Of a stretch of DNA of 64,000 bases, positions 44,891 to 57,283 are shown piece after piece; within the stretch, counting starts at the first letter, position 1, and the number at the start of each line of letters is the position of its first letter. The notes beneath the pieces were generated by a model. It worked only from the letters and a program-made list of their open reading frames with translations. It did not search any database and was not told the origin of the DNA. Source of the stretch: Celoporthe dispersa (Eukaryota; Ascomycota; Sordariomycetes; Diaporthales; Cryphonectriaceae); assembly GCA_016584495.1 (NCBI GenBank), contig WAID01000003.1:2046001-2110000 (forward strand). Reading direction: 5' to 3'. The position numbers were made by a program, and so were the translations under genes.

Positions 44891-47774
44891 TGATCTCGAC
44901 AACAACCTACTTGACTATATTGGCGGGGGACAGAAAGAGAAGAAAAAACCAAAAAAAAAACCCCCCTGGTCCCAACCTCTGCTCGCGATACCGCCTCGCC
45001 TGCACGAACACTGCAACCTCGAATGACGACACCGACGAGCTCCTGGAGTCGTGTTGGGTCGCGTTACGAGGAGGCCTAGCGCCCCAAGGCGGCGGCTCGT
45101 ATTCCTCGCTGTGGCCAGGGTGAGATTACAGGCTGGCACAAACAACAAAAGCAAGAAGGCATGCATGGGATCTAGATGGCTAGACCATGATAGCGCCTTG
45201 AAATTTCCTTTCCCCCTCCCCTTCCCCCCACTACAAGTCCAGCCTCCTCCTTCAGACGCAGTTATCTTTTGCAACACTACTACTTTAACTTCCATGGCGA
45301 GAGGAGGGGGGGGGTCCACCTTGAAGATACAGAGCAAGAGACGGGTCTGTGTGTGACGGTGTCATCGGCCGGGCGCACAGTCATGGACCGGAGGTCCTGC
45401 GACGGCACGAGCAGATTTTTCTTCCTCAGCTCGACTGTCCTATGGGGCGGGCAAGGGCATGACGTTCTTGTCTGGCGGTGAGGCACCATGATGGATCGGC
45501 GGCCCGCGCGCTCTGACGCATCTTTTATTTATATTGGACGGGAAGGGGGGCGCGCCTTTCTTCTTCTTCTTCATCTATTCAAAAATCTCTGCCGGCCGCT
45601 TATGCGACGCGAGGAGGGGCTCCGTCGCGTGATGCCCCAGCTAGCCACCCCATGCTGGCAGAAGGAAAACAACGGCGTGCTTTCTGGGGTTTCGTGAACC
45701 GGAGGAAGGATAGTGGCATAAGATGCTGTATTAGCCCTTTGGCGGCACGGATCATAAGAAATGAAAAAGAAAAAAAGCAAAATCTATGGTGGGCACGGGG
45801 AAGGGGCACGGAACGTAGACGTCGTACATGTCTCAGCAGAATCTCGGATGTTCTGGCCAAAGGAGGCTGGTGATGATGCCCTGGCGACCTGGACTGCATA
45901 GTAGCTCGTACAGGATAAAATAGATGTTGCATACCCCCCCCTTTCCACCCTGGGGCTCCGTCTAGACCGAGCCAACCAATTGTGGCGTGTGGCTTGGGGA
46001 GGAGGGACCCGGCTGGCCTGGCCCTTCATCTTTGCACGAGGAAAGCGAGAGGGCGTCACATCGGGCCATGTGCGAATCTCGGCTCGATGCACGTCGTGCG
46101 ACCTGCGACTGCGACTGCGGCTTGTGGAGATCATGCAGCAGCAGCAGTTAGCTTTGTGTTACGGCCGTGGTGGAAAACAAAACGGCTCTTTTCAACCTTC
46201 GCGCGAGAAAGACACCGACACCGACACCGACGAGAGGACAGAGCAGGAGAATCCCTCTTTTTTTCTTCTTTCTCTTTCTTTTCTTTTCTTCTTCTTTTTT
46301 CTTTTTCCCTTGATAGTAACAGCAGACCAGTGGGATATGTTATAGTAGTATAGAATACATAAGCTAGATGATGAGGTGAATAAGAATGTAAGTCAGGGCG
46401 TGAAGTGGGTGGCGGGCTACAGCAGACTGGCGGTGACTGGACTGAACTGCATTGTGGCGTGAACACACCCGAATGGCTTGTTGCTTGGCTTGCTCGTCTC
46501 GCCCTTTTCCGCGCATTGCGTCAGACAGACAAGCTTGACAGGGTGCATCCGGTGGTCCAGAACCTTGTTGCTTGCTTTACTTTGCTTGCCTCGGAAGGCC
46601 TGGTAGGTTCGTCCGCCTTTTTCTTCTTCTTTTCTTTTGTGAACCCACTCCTCCTGGAGGGATATTGTGGCTTGCTTGTCAGGCATGGATTATCTAGGCT
46701 GCCCCTCCCCTTCTCCTCTATACACATCTTACATGCGCTTAGGAGGACGAGACGGCGTAGTCTTCCGCCAGGCTTGTACATCGGCCATGCAGGGTGAACG
46801 CATAGCGCGGGCAACCGACTCGGATACAGTATGGGCAGAGTAGGACCTAGACAGCTATGCCCCGCCATCTGGCAGGACAGGAGTGCAGCACAGCAGAGAG
46901 GAGGGGTGAAAGAGAGAGAGAGAGTTTTCAGGCTGGCTTTTCTTGCGCCCCTTGTTCGTTCCTCTCCCCCCTTAGGAAAGTTGTGGTTGGTTGGCTGTGC
47001 TGGCTGGGCCAGGGCAAAGCCGATCCGCTTGAGCTGAGGAGTCTATTGTATCGGATAGACAGCCTTGACAGCTCAGAGAGACAGCCAAGCAAGCAGAGGA
47101 GCAAAACAAGCTTGCAGGCCCAGCCGAGCCCAGCGTGCCACGCGGACGAGCCCTGGAGTCGGGCCGCCACCGTCCCATCAGCATTAATACACCCATACGC
47201 ACATACGTGCAGAGGAAGACGGGGAAGGAGGGGGAAAAAAACCACCACCATTATACGTGGGGTTCCCAAATCATCTCGCAAAGTCCTTGCTTGTTGTTGT
47301 TGTTGTTGTTGTTTGATGTTTCTGTGTCTATCATCTGCCAGGCGAACGACCAAGTTTCCCCGCCGGTCCGTCTGGCGAGTCGTGTTTGCTCCTCTTCGCC
47401 GTCCACCCTTCGACCCTCCAGAACCGTGCTAGCATGACGTCGTCCTTACCCACCTGGGATTGATAACAAGGCCTGCGAGATTACAGTCTCGAATTGTTGA
47501 GGGCCTACGGGCTCTAGAAGGGGGCGCGCAAGCACACACGCACGCACACACATCGTGTCTGTCACGCTCAACCTTTGGATCTCTGACCCGAAGAGAGGGA
47601 GAGAGGAGGAGAAGGAGAAGAGAAAAAAGAAGACGACTTCCTTAGCCAAGACAGAGCATACGGCACTGGTGCACACAGACGCACACGCACAGACAACGAA
47701 GGCCCCGAATCGAGCGCTGGCCCGATCGACATTGGATGCGATAGGTTGACCTCCATTCCGGCGCGTGAGGGAAA
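44891..47774. other. intergenic region and probable promoter of the large unknown gene
   Basis: About 2.9 kb without a recognised gene. It has a CT-rich stretch near 46255-46315, (TTG)n at about 47292-47311 and several A-runs. Open frames are short and low-complexity. The 300 bases before 47775 are purine-rich. Confidence 0.45.
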
Positions 47775-50700
47775 ATGCCGCCGTGGACGCTATTCAGCAG
47801 GAAGCGCAGATCGGTGCAGCAGACGAACCCACCCACCGCCACCGCCAATGCTGCTGCCGCAGAAGCCACCGCCGCCAATGCCGACAATAGCAGCAGGCTT
47901 TCCAGGAGCGGTGGCCCTCCGGAGACTTCCAGGACGGACAATGCCATCTCACTGGCAGCCAGCACTGCCAGAGCGCAGGCGGACGCCACCACCACCACCA
48001 GCAGCGGCGGCGAGCAGCAGCAGCAGCGACAGCAGCAGCAGGTAGCGACGGGGATGATGACGACTGCGCCAAGAGGAGACGAGACGGGCAGCGACGACAA
48101 GACGACGCGGCGGTTGGTGCGCACCGACACGAGGCGTGACCCGTTTCGCCTGTTCCGCAGCCGGTCGGCGCATTTCCGGTTGGGCAGCAGCGGAGGTGGT
48201 GACGGCGAACCGAGAACGAGACTGAGCTGGCACGCCCCGCGGGATGCCAAGAATCGCGGTGGCGGGGATCATTCTGCCGCAGCCGTCGTTGAGGGTGACG
48301 AGGGTGAGGGTGAAGGTGTCAGTGCGAGGAATGCATCACCAGCGCCTGCGCCAGACCTAAATCACCCGGATCCGGCGCCAGCCTCAACACGGGCCGTTCG
48401 GGAGGAGGAGGAAGAGGAGGAGGAGGAGGAGGATGAAGAGGCAATCCTTCAGCCACCAGCACCAACACAAATATCAGCACAGATATATCGGCAGCAACGT
48501 CCAGATAGTGTCGTTGTAACAGCAGCAGCAGCAGCCAGAGCCGAGACGGCAGCGATCGACAACACCGCCAACCCCTCATCCAGCGACACTGTTCCCACCA
48601 CCACCACCACCATCACCACCAATAACCAAAATAACAACAACAGCGGGACTGGTAGGCTCCAACGAGGATTGAAGAAGCTGCCAAGCCTGTCTCTGAAACG
48701 AGGCCTGTCGAGGCGAGGACCTAAGCTGATCAAGCTGCCACAGCTGGTTGTGACGCCTGCTCCGGTGGTAAGTTCTGAACAATCTCTTTCTTGTCTTACT
48801 TGTCGTGTTCGAGTCAAGGCCATGTCTTGTATTGTGTTGTGTTTTGTGTGTGTGCCTGTGTGTGTATGCATGAAAAAAAAAAAAAAAAAAAAACCAAGAC
48901 AAAAAACGGGATGAATGCATCTCCGACTTTATTCATCTCTCCCTTCCCCTTCTCCCAAACGTTTACCCCCTTCCCCTCAGCTGCCCTGATTTCCTTCGCC
49001 ATCTCTCGCCTCTCCAGCCCGCTTTCCCTCCTTTCCCTCCTTGCCCTCCCTCCAGGGACCCTACGGCAACCAAGGACCCCTGGAAAAGGTGGTCTAGCAG
49101 GTGGTGCCCAGTGCCTCGACCCCCTGTCGGAGTCAGTTCAGGCCCCACATTTTACCCCAGATTCATCAGCCCACTCAGGGCAAGGCGGGCACTTCCACCA
49201 CCCCTGGCAAGGGCCTAACAGGGCCTGGGAACAGAGAGGGAGAGCCTGGCAGTGGCACAGTGGCACGCTGCTCCCGTTGTGTCCGAGGGGGCCGATTCAT
49301 GAGCCAGCAGCAGCAGCAGCAGCAGCAGTATGAGCAATTGAGTTGGAGGAGGAAGAGGGGTCCTCTTTCTCGTCCTCCTCCTTCTCTCCTCTGCCTTCCT
49401 CCTGCCTCCTGCCTGCTACCTTTGTCGCGTCCTCCTCCTCCTTTCTCGTACCTGGAAAAATTTCATCTCACTCAGGCCATCATCCTGACCACCTCACCTG
49501 ACATCATCCCTCTCGGTCCCAATTTCACTCTGCCCATATCCTCGAGCCTCATTCGAATTTACCCACCAACACACCACCCTTGTTGCACTGTTCCTCCTCG
49601 TGTGTGTGCCCTGCATCTGCACCATGCGGTAATAGTAGAGGGCTGGCTACATTCCCGAGATCTCACTTCTGCCCGTGGCCCCTTACCTGCCTTCTTATGC
49701 ATGTTCCTGTCGCATCATCCCGGGTCCCTCTTTTCATGCATCCTCTCTTCCCAACGGCATTGCCACTAAGCAGGCCTTGTTCACACGACATTCCATGAAA
49801 CACTTGGAATCGGCTCGGTGGCTGACATATACACACACCTCTGCGCTGCTGTTCTGGTCCTGCAATAGATCTCAGATTCGTCCCCGCCAGACTCGGCGCA
49901 GGAATCCCTCTCCACCCACTCCAGGCTGACATCCCGCGAGCCTGTGGATCACAACAAACCGCTCCCGCCCACGCCAGCTGCCGAAGGCCGCCAGGGAGAT
50001 CTGCCGCCAGATAGTACGGCCAGCGGTGATCCACCGTCATCACCACCACCACCAGCAGTCGTCCCTCTACGCCTCAACCGCATCATGGCGACCCTGTCCG
50101 TCCTGGACATCGAGAAGCTCTTCTCCGGTGCCCCGCAGTACTTTGCCCGGTCCGAGGGCCACTTCACCGGCGCACCACACCCCTCCGTCGCCTTCCCCTG
50201 GGACGAGGAGCTTGCCATCCGCGACCTGACCGACCACACCCAGATCGAGGACGAGGCATGGGGTTGCATCACCGCCTGGCCGCACATCACGAGGGATGTG
50301 CGGCGTGGACCCTCGGCATCCGCCACCCGCCAGGTCGCCGAGAGGCGGAGAGCGCACTTTTATCCTCGGTGTAGGGAACGGCCCAACATGCTCAGCATGC
50401 AGGGGCTAGAGAAGGGCACCATGGGCTACCAGGCTGCCCTGGAGCTCGGCGTGGCGGACACGCTCCAGGAGGAGCAGTGGGGTTTCGGGAGCCTGGGCGC
50501 CAAGGACCGTGTCGTCGTCGAGGCGAGGAAGAACCTGATCGCGTCTAAGGACGGGCTGAGGCGGCTGGAGGAGACGGCGGTGCTGGACCACCTCATCAAG
50601 AACGCCCAGCGGTACCACGAGAAACACCAAAAGGACAAGGCCTCGTGCCACGAGCTGTACAACGAGCTCTTCATGCAGCTGCTGCACCCGCCAAGCAGGA

Positions 50701-52976
50701 CGTTTACGGACCCCTTCAGCCTGTCCGTGCAGATCCAGGCCCTGCTGAAGGCCCTCGCGACCCCGAACGTGTGGATTGACTTCTCCCACGTCGAGTGGAG
50801 GATACGGCTCGGACAGATTCTATGGGGAACTGCATCCGACGACGGGGAGGATAGCGTGAGCGACGGCAGCTCGATCACGGACGCCGAGACACGACGGGGC
50901 TGCACGAGGAGAGGTACTGGCTGCTCCTGCAGATCCTCCCTGGCCTGTGAGCTGCTCGTCCGCCTGGACACCCTCACGGAAGGCGATGAGCTGCCCGACA
51001 GCGTCAAGCCTTCGGAGATACAAAAATTCGAGAAAACTGCCAATGCCTCTGTGAAGTGGTCCCTGGTCATGGCGAGGGCTTGGCTGGAGAACATCGAGAT
51101 CACCAGGACGAAGCCGTCCGCAGACGGCCAACAGGAGCAGCCCAAGGGCTGGCTGGCGAATTTTACACACAAGATGGCACTGACGAGCAACGAGCGGCCG
51201 CGCTCAAGACACCATGAGAGGCACCACCAGGAGCAGCACAAGCCGAATGTCATCTACGTCATGAGAGGGAAGTACTGGGAGAGACAGGTGCGAGGGCTGA
51301 CGCATTTCGCAAGAAGGCTCAAGTGGCCCGAGATCGACGCCCAGTCCGCGCTGATTGTCAACAACTGCCGTGCCCTGACCGAGGGCACGCCCATCAGCAC
51401 ACCTCTGGAGACGCCCCTGTCCATGGCTACGGCCAGGTCCAGGAGCTCCTCCTATTTTGCCTTCAACAAGGACAGCCCTGTGGGCAGGAGACAGGACAGG
51501 CGCCAGAAGGTGGGAGCCGCACTGCACCCCGCCGGCTGGCTGTCCAAGAGCTACGTGTCAGGCCTGATGCTGCCCGGGGAGGGGTTGTTTCATTGCATCA
51601 TGTCGACGCTCCTCGAGAACGATCTTGTGGCCATGTCGAGACTCGGCCCGATGGCGAACCTGTGCGGTGGCTTTGTGTACAGCGGCAAGAGCTTCTGGAG
51701 CACCGCGTGCGTCGTGGGACGGGTCCTGGCCGCAGGCAAGGGGGCGGTGGAGTGCATGGGCTGGATCTCGTGCGACATCATCCCCCACGGGCTCGGCGAC
51801 GGGTGGGTGGACATCGACGTGGAGAACATCGCCGAGGACGTCAAGCGGACGGGCAAGCAGGCCAGGCTCTGGGGCAAGCTCGCTATCGAGCGGGAGTCCT
51901 CCATCCTGGGCGGCTCGGACCCAGACGCCATCTTCCCTGCCGACTTTATCATCCCGTACGAGAACCACTATAGGACCCCGCCGCCCACCATCAGCGTCGA
52001 GCTGTTGTCGCTCAACCTGACCGAGCCTCTCGACTCCGTCACCACGACGCCGACTCTCGAGGTTGTGACCCCGTACTCGGAAGGCCAGGGCACGACCCCC
52101 GAGCTCAGGACCTTCACGCCCTCCATCACCTTCAGCGTGACGACGTGGGAAGACGAGGAGGACCGCGAGTACACGCTCCCTGTGGGCAAGGATGTGAATT
52201 TCGTCACCGCCCACCCATGTGTGCCCTCGCATCATGTTCGGATCCTGAAGTCGCCCTCGAGCCCAACGATCCAGCAGATCGACCTCTCTGGCCACCCTGC
52301 CGCCGGCCACGGCAGGTCGAACGGTCACACGAGTATCACCTGTGAGTTCCTGTCTCCTGTCTCTTGCTGTCGTAGTGCCGCCCTCGGTCCTCGCCCCTCC
52401 GCTGACACATGTCTCTCACCAGGCCACCCGCTCCACAAGTTCTACACGTATACCCCGATCCACCTGTCTGCGCTCCTCGCCAAGCCCGACTGGACCCTCG
52501 AGCAGCTCCTCCAAGATGCCCCAAGCGACACCTCGCCCAGCATCACGCCGTCCCCGAGCAGCACGCCCACGCCCCGCGTCCTCGTCATCGACGCCATCAC
52601 AAACTTTGTGCCGCAGCCCGAGGCACACGAGATCCCCCTGTCGCCCGTGACGAGCCGCACCAGCACAAGCCTGAGCGATGCCTCGATCTCGAGCCGACAC
52701 TCGTCGCTGAGCGGTTTGGCGTCGCCGGACGTGGACGGCGGGTTCCCCAGGCTCCAGAGGACGGACACGGAGAAGAACGGCGGGGCGGCGGAGCGGCAGA
52801 TGCACTCGGAGTCGAGGAGGCGGCAGTTTGGAAGCGACATGGAAATCCTGGTCAGGGCGATCTGCGCGGCGCGGGGCTGGAATGCGGTCATCTCGAGGCG
52901 AAGGCGCGGGTGCCTGGCCTGTGCCATCCGCGAGGCAGGCGCGATCGGCTGGCGGGTTGTCATCCGGGTTGACTAA
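47775..52976 (+). CDS. large conserved fungal protein of unknown function
   Basis: Exons 47775-48767, 49869-52341 and 52423-52976 give 1,339 residues with consistent phases. The first exon is low-complexity: alanine/threonine-rich, a glutamine run, an acidic run of about eleven glutamates near residue 215, then KKLPSLSLKRGLSRRGPK. The second exon contains an ordered segment starting near residue 380 (MATLSVLDIEKLFSGAPQYF, FPWDEELAIRDLTDHTQIED) and a second ordered block (GWLSKSYVSGLMLPGEGLFH, LCGGFVYSGKSFWSTACVVG, GWISCDIIPHGLGDGWVDID). The C-terminus has MEILVRAICAARGWNAVIS. I recognise no catalytic family. The first intron would be 1,101 bases, unusually long, and may hide an exon. Exon 1 could also be a separate gene, but the phase match at the splice sites favours one gene. 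Confidence 0.65.
49058..49330 (+). other. candidate internal exon in the long intron of the large gene
   Basis: After a CCCTCCAG acceptor a frame reads GPYGNQGPLEKVV, meets a TAG at 49095-49097, and continues in the same frame with QVVPSASTP, then QPTQGKAGTSTTPGKGLTG and a glutamine run. It looks protein-like, but the in-frame TAG and uncertain downstream donor mean I cannot place it in the model. It is one base (C to T) from being open. Confidence 0.25.
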
Positions 52977-53611
52977 GCCGCAGGCAGCAGGGCATGTATG
53001 AGTTTGTAGCGCCACCCTCGATATTGTCTCCCTGCCCCGCCACCAACACACCCATGAGGAGAACTTTTGGTTGCTGTACGAGGAGACGGAAGTGTTTACG
53101 ATACCCTGAGAGCAAAGCGAGCGCGTTTGATATTAGCCCTGCAGCGACTTTTGGACCTGCCTGCACACACACACACACACACACACACATAGTATGGGAA
53201 ACGGATACGGATACGATTGGGAAGGAACGAATGTATACATTAGGGCAGGAGCTTCCTAGGAAAAAAAGCTGGCTGGGGATGGGTGGATGGGAAGGCAGGA
53301 GGTATCGTCATCATCTTCACTCTAGTAAATCTTGGTACGAGATTGTTCTTTATAACCTCGAGAAAACCTGTGCGTGTCTTCCCACTTAAACGATGATTCG
53401 TGTGTGTGTAATGCACAAGGTAGTATTGCATTCTGGATTCCAAAAACGCCACTCCGACGCCATGTGGCTTGGTGAACGTCATACAAGCGAACGGTGGTAT
53501 TACATCCTCCATGTGTCGTTGTCCTCTCTCTCTCTCTCTCTCTCCTCAAGTCCATCCTCCATTGTGTCTACCCTCCCCTCATCGGGATCACTTATTGTTT
53601 CATCTACCGGC
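52977..53611. other. short intergenic region between convergent genes
   Basis: 635 bases between the stop codons of the large unknown gene and the CREG-like gene, holding a (CA)n repeat at about 53164-53190 and a (TC)n repeat at 53524-53542. It should contain both 3' ends. Confidence 0.6.
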
Positions 53612-54645
53612 TCACAGCTCCCACTCTTGTCCCTCCTCGACGCTCCACTCCTCCCACCCCTTCTTCTCCCCAGGCAGCCTCACCCCCTCCCACTCCTCGC
53701 GCGTCACGTTCCGCCACTCTTCGACGGGGATCCACCCGATATACGCCCGGTCCCCGAACCCGCCGATCCAGTACACCTGCGTGACGACCAGCCGCACCCA
53801 CTCGCTCTCGTGGATCCGGTTCCCGGGGAGCCAGTACTTGGCGTCTGGGTGGGCGTCGAGGAAGCAGGACCGGAGGGCCTCGGCCGCGGAGGTATTGGTG
53901 GGGAGAGGGATGGGCTCCAGGTAGCCTAGGAGGGAGAAGCGGGGGAGGTTGGCGGCTGAGTAGGGAACAGGGTCGTAGTGCGGTGTTGGGTGGTGGTGGT
54001 GGCGGTGGTGGTGGTGATGATCATGGTCCTCTTCCTCCGTCTTTCCGAAGAGCCAGCTCCCCGCCCACCCTAGCAGACCTCCTGGCGACTTTCTCTCCTC
54101 CTCCTCTGACTCTATCCTCTTCTTGGGCGGGAATGGCGGCACCCAGCTCAGGCTCACGCTCATGTTGCTCCCGGCATCCACGTTCTTAAAGCTCGTCGCG
54201 ATCCGGATCGCCAGGATGGTCGGGTCCCCATTGCCCAGCGGCTGCTGCTGCTTCTCGCCGCCGTCCTCCTCCTCCTCCTCCAATAGCGGCGCCGGGTCAC
54301 AGTCGGCAATATAATCCATCAGCCCGACAGGCACACCCCCAGCCCTGCCGGCCGTCGCTCCATCAGGATGCTCTGCGGCAGGCCGTCGGCATCCTCGGCG
54401 GCGGCGGCGTAGGAGGCCGGGAAGACAGTGGAGAGGGTCGCGAGCGGGGTGAGGGCGAGGATGCGACGGCCTAGGACGGCGGACTCGTAGGAGGTTGGGA
54501 TGCGCTGGTGTTGCTGCTCGGAGGAGAGGGAGGGTTCGGGGTTCTGGAAGAGGTAGGCGGAGGGCGGTTCGTCGAGGGGGTTGCTGCTCGCTGTGGTCGT
54601 GGCAGCGAGGCCTGCGAGGGCGGAGACGGGTGTTGAGAGCTTCAT
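53612..54645 (-). CDS. secreted CREG-like FMN-barrel protein, frame broken by a missing G
   Basis: The ATG at 54645 begins a secretion signal (MKLSTPVSALAGLAA). An N-terminal half with SAVLGRRILALTPLATLSTV and a C-terminal half beginning MDYIADCDPAPLLEE lie in different frames; adding one G to the run at 54336-54340 (C on the plus strand) joins them into 344 residues. The C-terminal half has CREG/pyridoxamine-oxidase-like split-barrel features: AEALRSCFLDAHPDAKYWLP, then EWVRLVVTQVYWIGGFGDRA and YIGWIPVEEW. CREG proteins are secreted or lysosomal and usually lack oxidase activity. An unusual histidine-rich insert (DHDHHHHHRHHHH) lies near residues 205-222. The ATG is preceded by a (CA)n/(GT)n microsatellite at about 54669-54690. 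Confidence 0.8.
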
Positions 54646-55282
54646 GGTCACGGGGATCTGGGGGCTATGCACACACACACACACACACACAAAAACACGA
54701 GGGTAGAAAAAGAATAGCAGAAGTTAAGACGATGATGCTTGAGAATGCTAATAATGATGATGATAGAAGAAGAAGAAGAAGAAGACGAAGAGGATCATAT
54801 GTTTAGAGATGGGCTGATCAGCAGTTACGAGCCGAGGGGCCTCGGAGCTTATCTAATCGATCTTATCTCCTGACATGCTGTGGGGTCAGGCGAGGAGGGT
54901 ACATACACATCATCGTACGAGACGGGCGACTTGATGGCACGACATGATGCTGGCTGGTGAGAGAGATGATCAAGACGAGGGCGAGCTTGTGATGCTCTTC
55001 GTGGTCATTATTCACATGTCTGTACTCTCTAGTTATACGGATCTGTGTGGGGATCAAATTGGTTGACGAGGTTTGTGGCTGCGTACCGTGTTGAACGTAC
55101 TTGGGTTTTAGCATTATTACACTATATTAGGCGAGGCTTTCATGACGGGCCAAGAGGTCTCATCTGCGCCCTTCTAAAGAATATACTCGGACTGGAGGCA
55201 TCTATACATGTTGTAAAAGAAAAAGAAGAAGAAAAAAAAGAGCTTCCGATGTAGCCTTTTCTTTTCTTTCTCTTTTTCCTTT
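54646..55282. other. intergenic region between CREG-like and aldehyde dehydrogenase genes
   Basis: 637 bases between two minus-strand genes. It contains the (CA)n tract before the CREG start and a purine-rich (GAA)n patch at about 54766-54790, and the 3' end of the dehydrogenase gene. No ORF of interest. Confidence 0.55.
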
Positions 55283-57283
55283 TCACATGTTCTTCAGAAT
55301 GCCCAACACACCACCGACTTTCCTCACCAGACCGATCCCGTAGCCCGTCTCGACCACGCCCCGGGCGAACCTCCAGCTCTTCTCCTGGCTGCCCACAGGA
55401 TACTGGATCGGCGGCGGGATGCTCGTCCTCACGCCGGCCCAGCCCCAGCGATCCGCACAGACGGCCTTGATATTGCAAAGCCCTCGGAGCCCCTCCTCGC
55501 CGGCGAACCTGCCATACCCTGAGCCGCCTACCCCGCCAAAGGGGAGCTGGACGGCGTAGTAGGCCGCAAAGTCATTGATCGCCACCATCCCGCTCCTGAC
55601 GCCCTTGACGATGGCCTGGACCATAGGGTCCGAGTCCTTCCCGAACACGGACGCGCCGAGGCCAAAGTTGGGCGCATTGGCAATGGCGAGAACGTCGGGG
55701 GCAGAGTTCGAGGGCGCGCGCATGAGGACCATGATGGGGCCAAAGCATTCCTCCTGCGCGATGTCCATGTCGGGTGTCACGTCCACGAGGAGCGTCGGCA
55801 CGAAATAGAAGCCGTGGGGGTGGTCAGCATGCTTGTACCGCCTGCCCCCAGCGAGGAGGCGGGCGCCGCTCTTGACTGCCTTCTGCACCAGCCCCTCGAG
55901 ACGACCAAAGCAGGCATCCGAGATGACGGCGCCGACGTCGAGGTCCTGTCCCAGCCGGAGGGCCTTGACGCGGGGCTCGAGGCGTCCGACGAGCTCGTCG
56001 TAGACGCCTGGCGTGGCGATGATGCGCTCGATCCCGATGCAGTTCTGCCCTGCCGCCTGGAACGTGCCGCGGAGCAGCGTCTCGGCGATGCGCGGGAGGT
56101 CTCGCTTGGCCGAGTCCACAACCATACACGCGTCCTTGCCACCCAGCTCGGCGACCACGGGGATGAGGGCCTTGGCTGCCGACTCGGCGACCTTGTGCGC
56201 CACAGGTCGCGACCCGATGAAGGTGATGTGTGCGATTTTGGGGTGGGACGTGATGTGGTTCGCCACCTGTGGCCAGCAGACGACCGTCTGCACGAGGGCA
56301 GGGTCGTGGCCGTGGGCGACCAGGGCGCCCCTCGCGATGCTGGCAAAGAAGGACGCGCTCCATGCCGTCTGCTCAGAGGTCTTGACCAGGATGCCGTTCC
56401 CGGAGAAGACGGCAGAGATGATGGGCCCGATGAGGTTGTGGAAGGGGTAGTTCCAGGAGACCAGCGCGGCCACCACGCCAAGAGGCTCGTAGTGTACCGT
56501 GTTCTTCTTGTACGCCATGAGGAGGTTTGTCGGCCGCCTCTCGGGCGCCAGGGCCTTCTCGCCGTGCGTGATGGTCCACTGCAGCTTCTCGACCGTGACC
56601 AGGATCTCTCCCAGCTGCGCGTCGACCATGGTCTTGCCTGAGTCGAGGCAGGCCACCCTGCAGATCTCTTCCTGGTTGTCGAGGACATACTGCAGCATGG
56701 AACGGAGCACCTTGCGCCTCTCCCTGAAGGTCGTGCTGGCCCATGTCTTTTGTGCAGCCTCGGCGGCGTCGATGGCTCGGTCGATGGCAGACGGGGAGGC
56801 GGCGTTGATGAAGCCGAGGAACTGTCCTGTCGCGGGCGCAAAGCATTGAACCGCGCTGGTTCCAGAGACCTAGAAGAGAGAGGGGGAGAGGCCGAGAGCC
56901 TTGATGTCAGCCACACGGGGAGAACCATAAAGCTGGGCTTGGGGGCCGGCTGCTCTCCTGCTGCGCACCATACCTTGACGCTTGGGTTCGAGAGAAACTC
57001 GTCTCGCTCTGGTGTCTTGGGCGAGGGGACTCGGTAGCGCACGGGCTGGTCGTTCTCGCCCTTCAGGTAGAAAAAACACCGCGAGCAGGGCCAGCGGCCA
57101 TATCGCCAGCCATGCCGCCTGTGGTATGTCGTTGAGCCTGTCGGCGAACCACCAGCCGTTGTCAGCTGGCCGCGTCTCCTCAACAGGTGGGCAGGCGAAA
57201 GGAAAAGGAAGCGCGTACGGCAGTCGTTGAAGCTGCTCCCGCGCCTGGGCGAGCCATTGCCCGAGCGTCTCCTCGACCTGCAT
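55283..57283 (-). CDS. msc7: Msc7-type membrane aldehyde dehydrogenase, frame broken by an extra T
   Basis: Exon 1 runs 57283-56974 and exon 2 56869-55283, separated by a 104-base intron. Exon 1 encodes a membrane anchor (AAWLAIWPLALLAVFF); the frame then switches to YLKGENDQPVRYRVP. Removing one T from the six at 57071-57076 restores one frame and gives 631 residues, close to yeast Msc7. The dehydrogenase core is complete: VSWNYPFHNLIGPI (NAD-binding), ELGGKDA with the general-base Glu near 344, GQNCIGIER with the catalytic Cys near 377, and QEECFGPIMVLM. Msc7-type proteins are aldehyde dehydrogenases anchored in the endoplasmic reticulum; the substrate is not established. The C-terminus has RKVGGVLGILKNM. 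Confidence 0.85.

Noticed and set aside
49101..49769. 222-codon frame inside the long intron
   Set aside because: The last two thirds are low-complexity and cannot be joined in phase to the following exon; only the first part is kept as a candidate exon.
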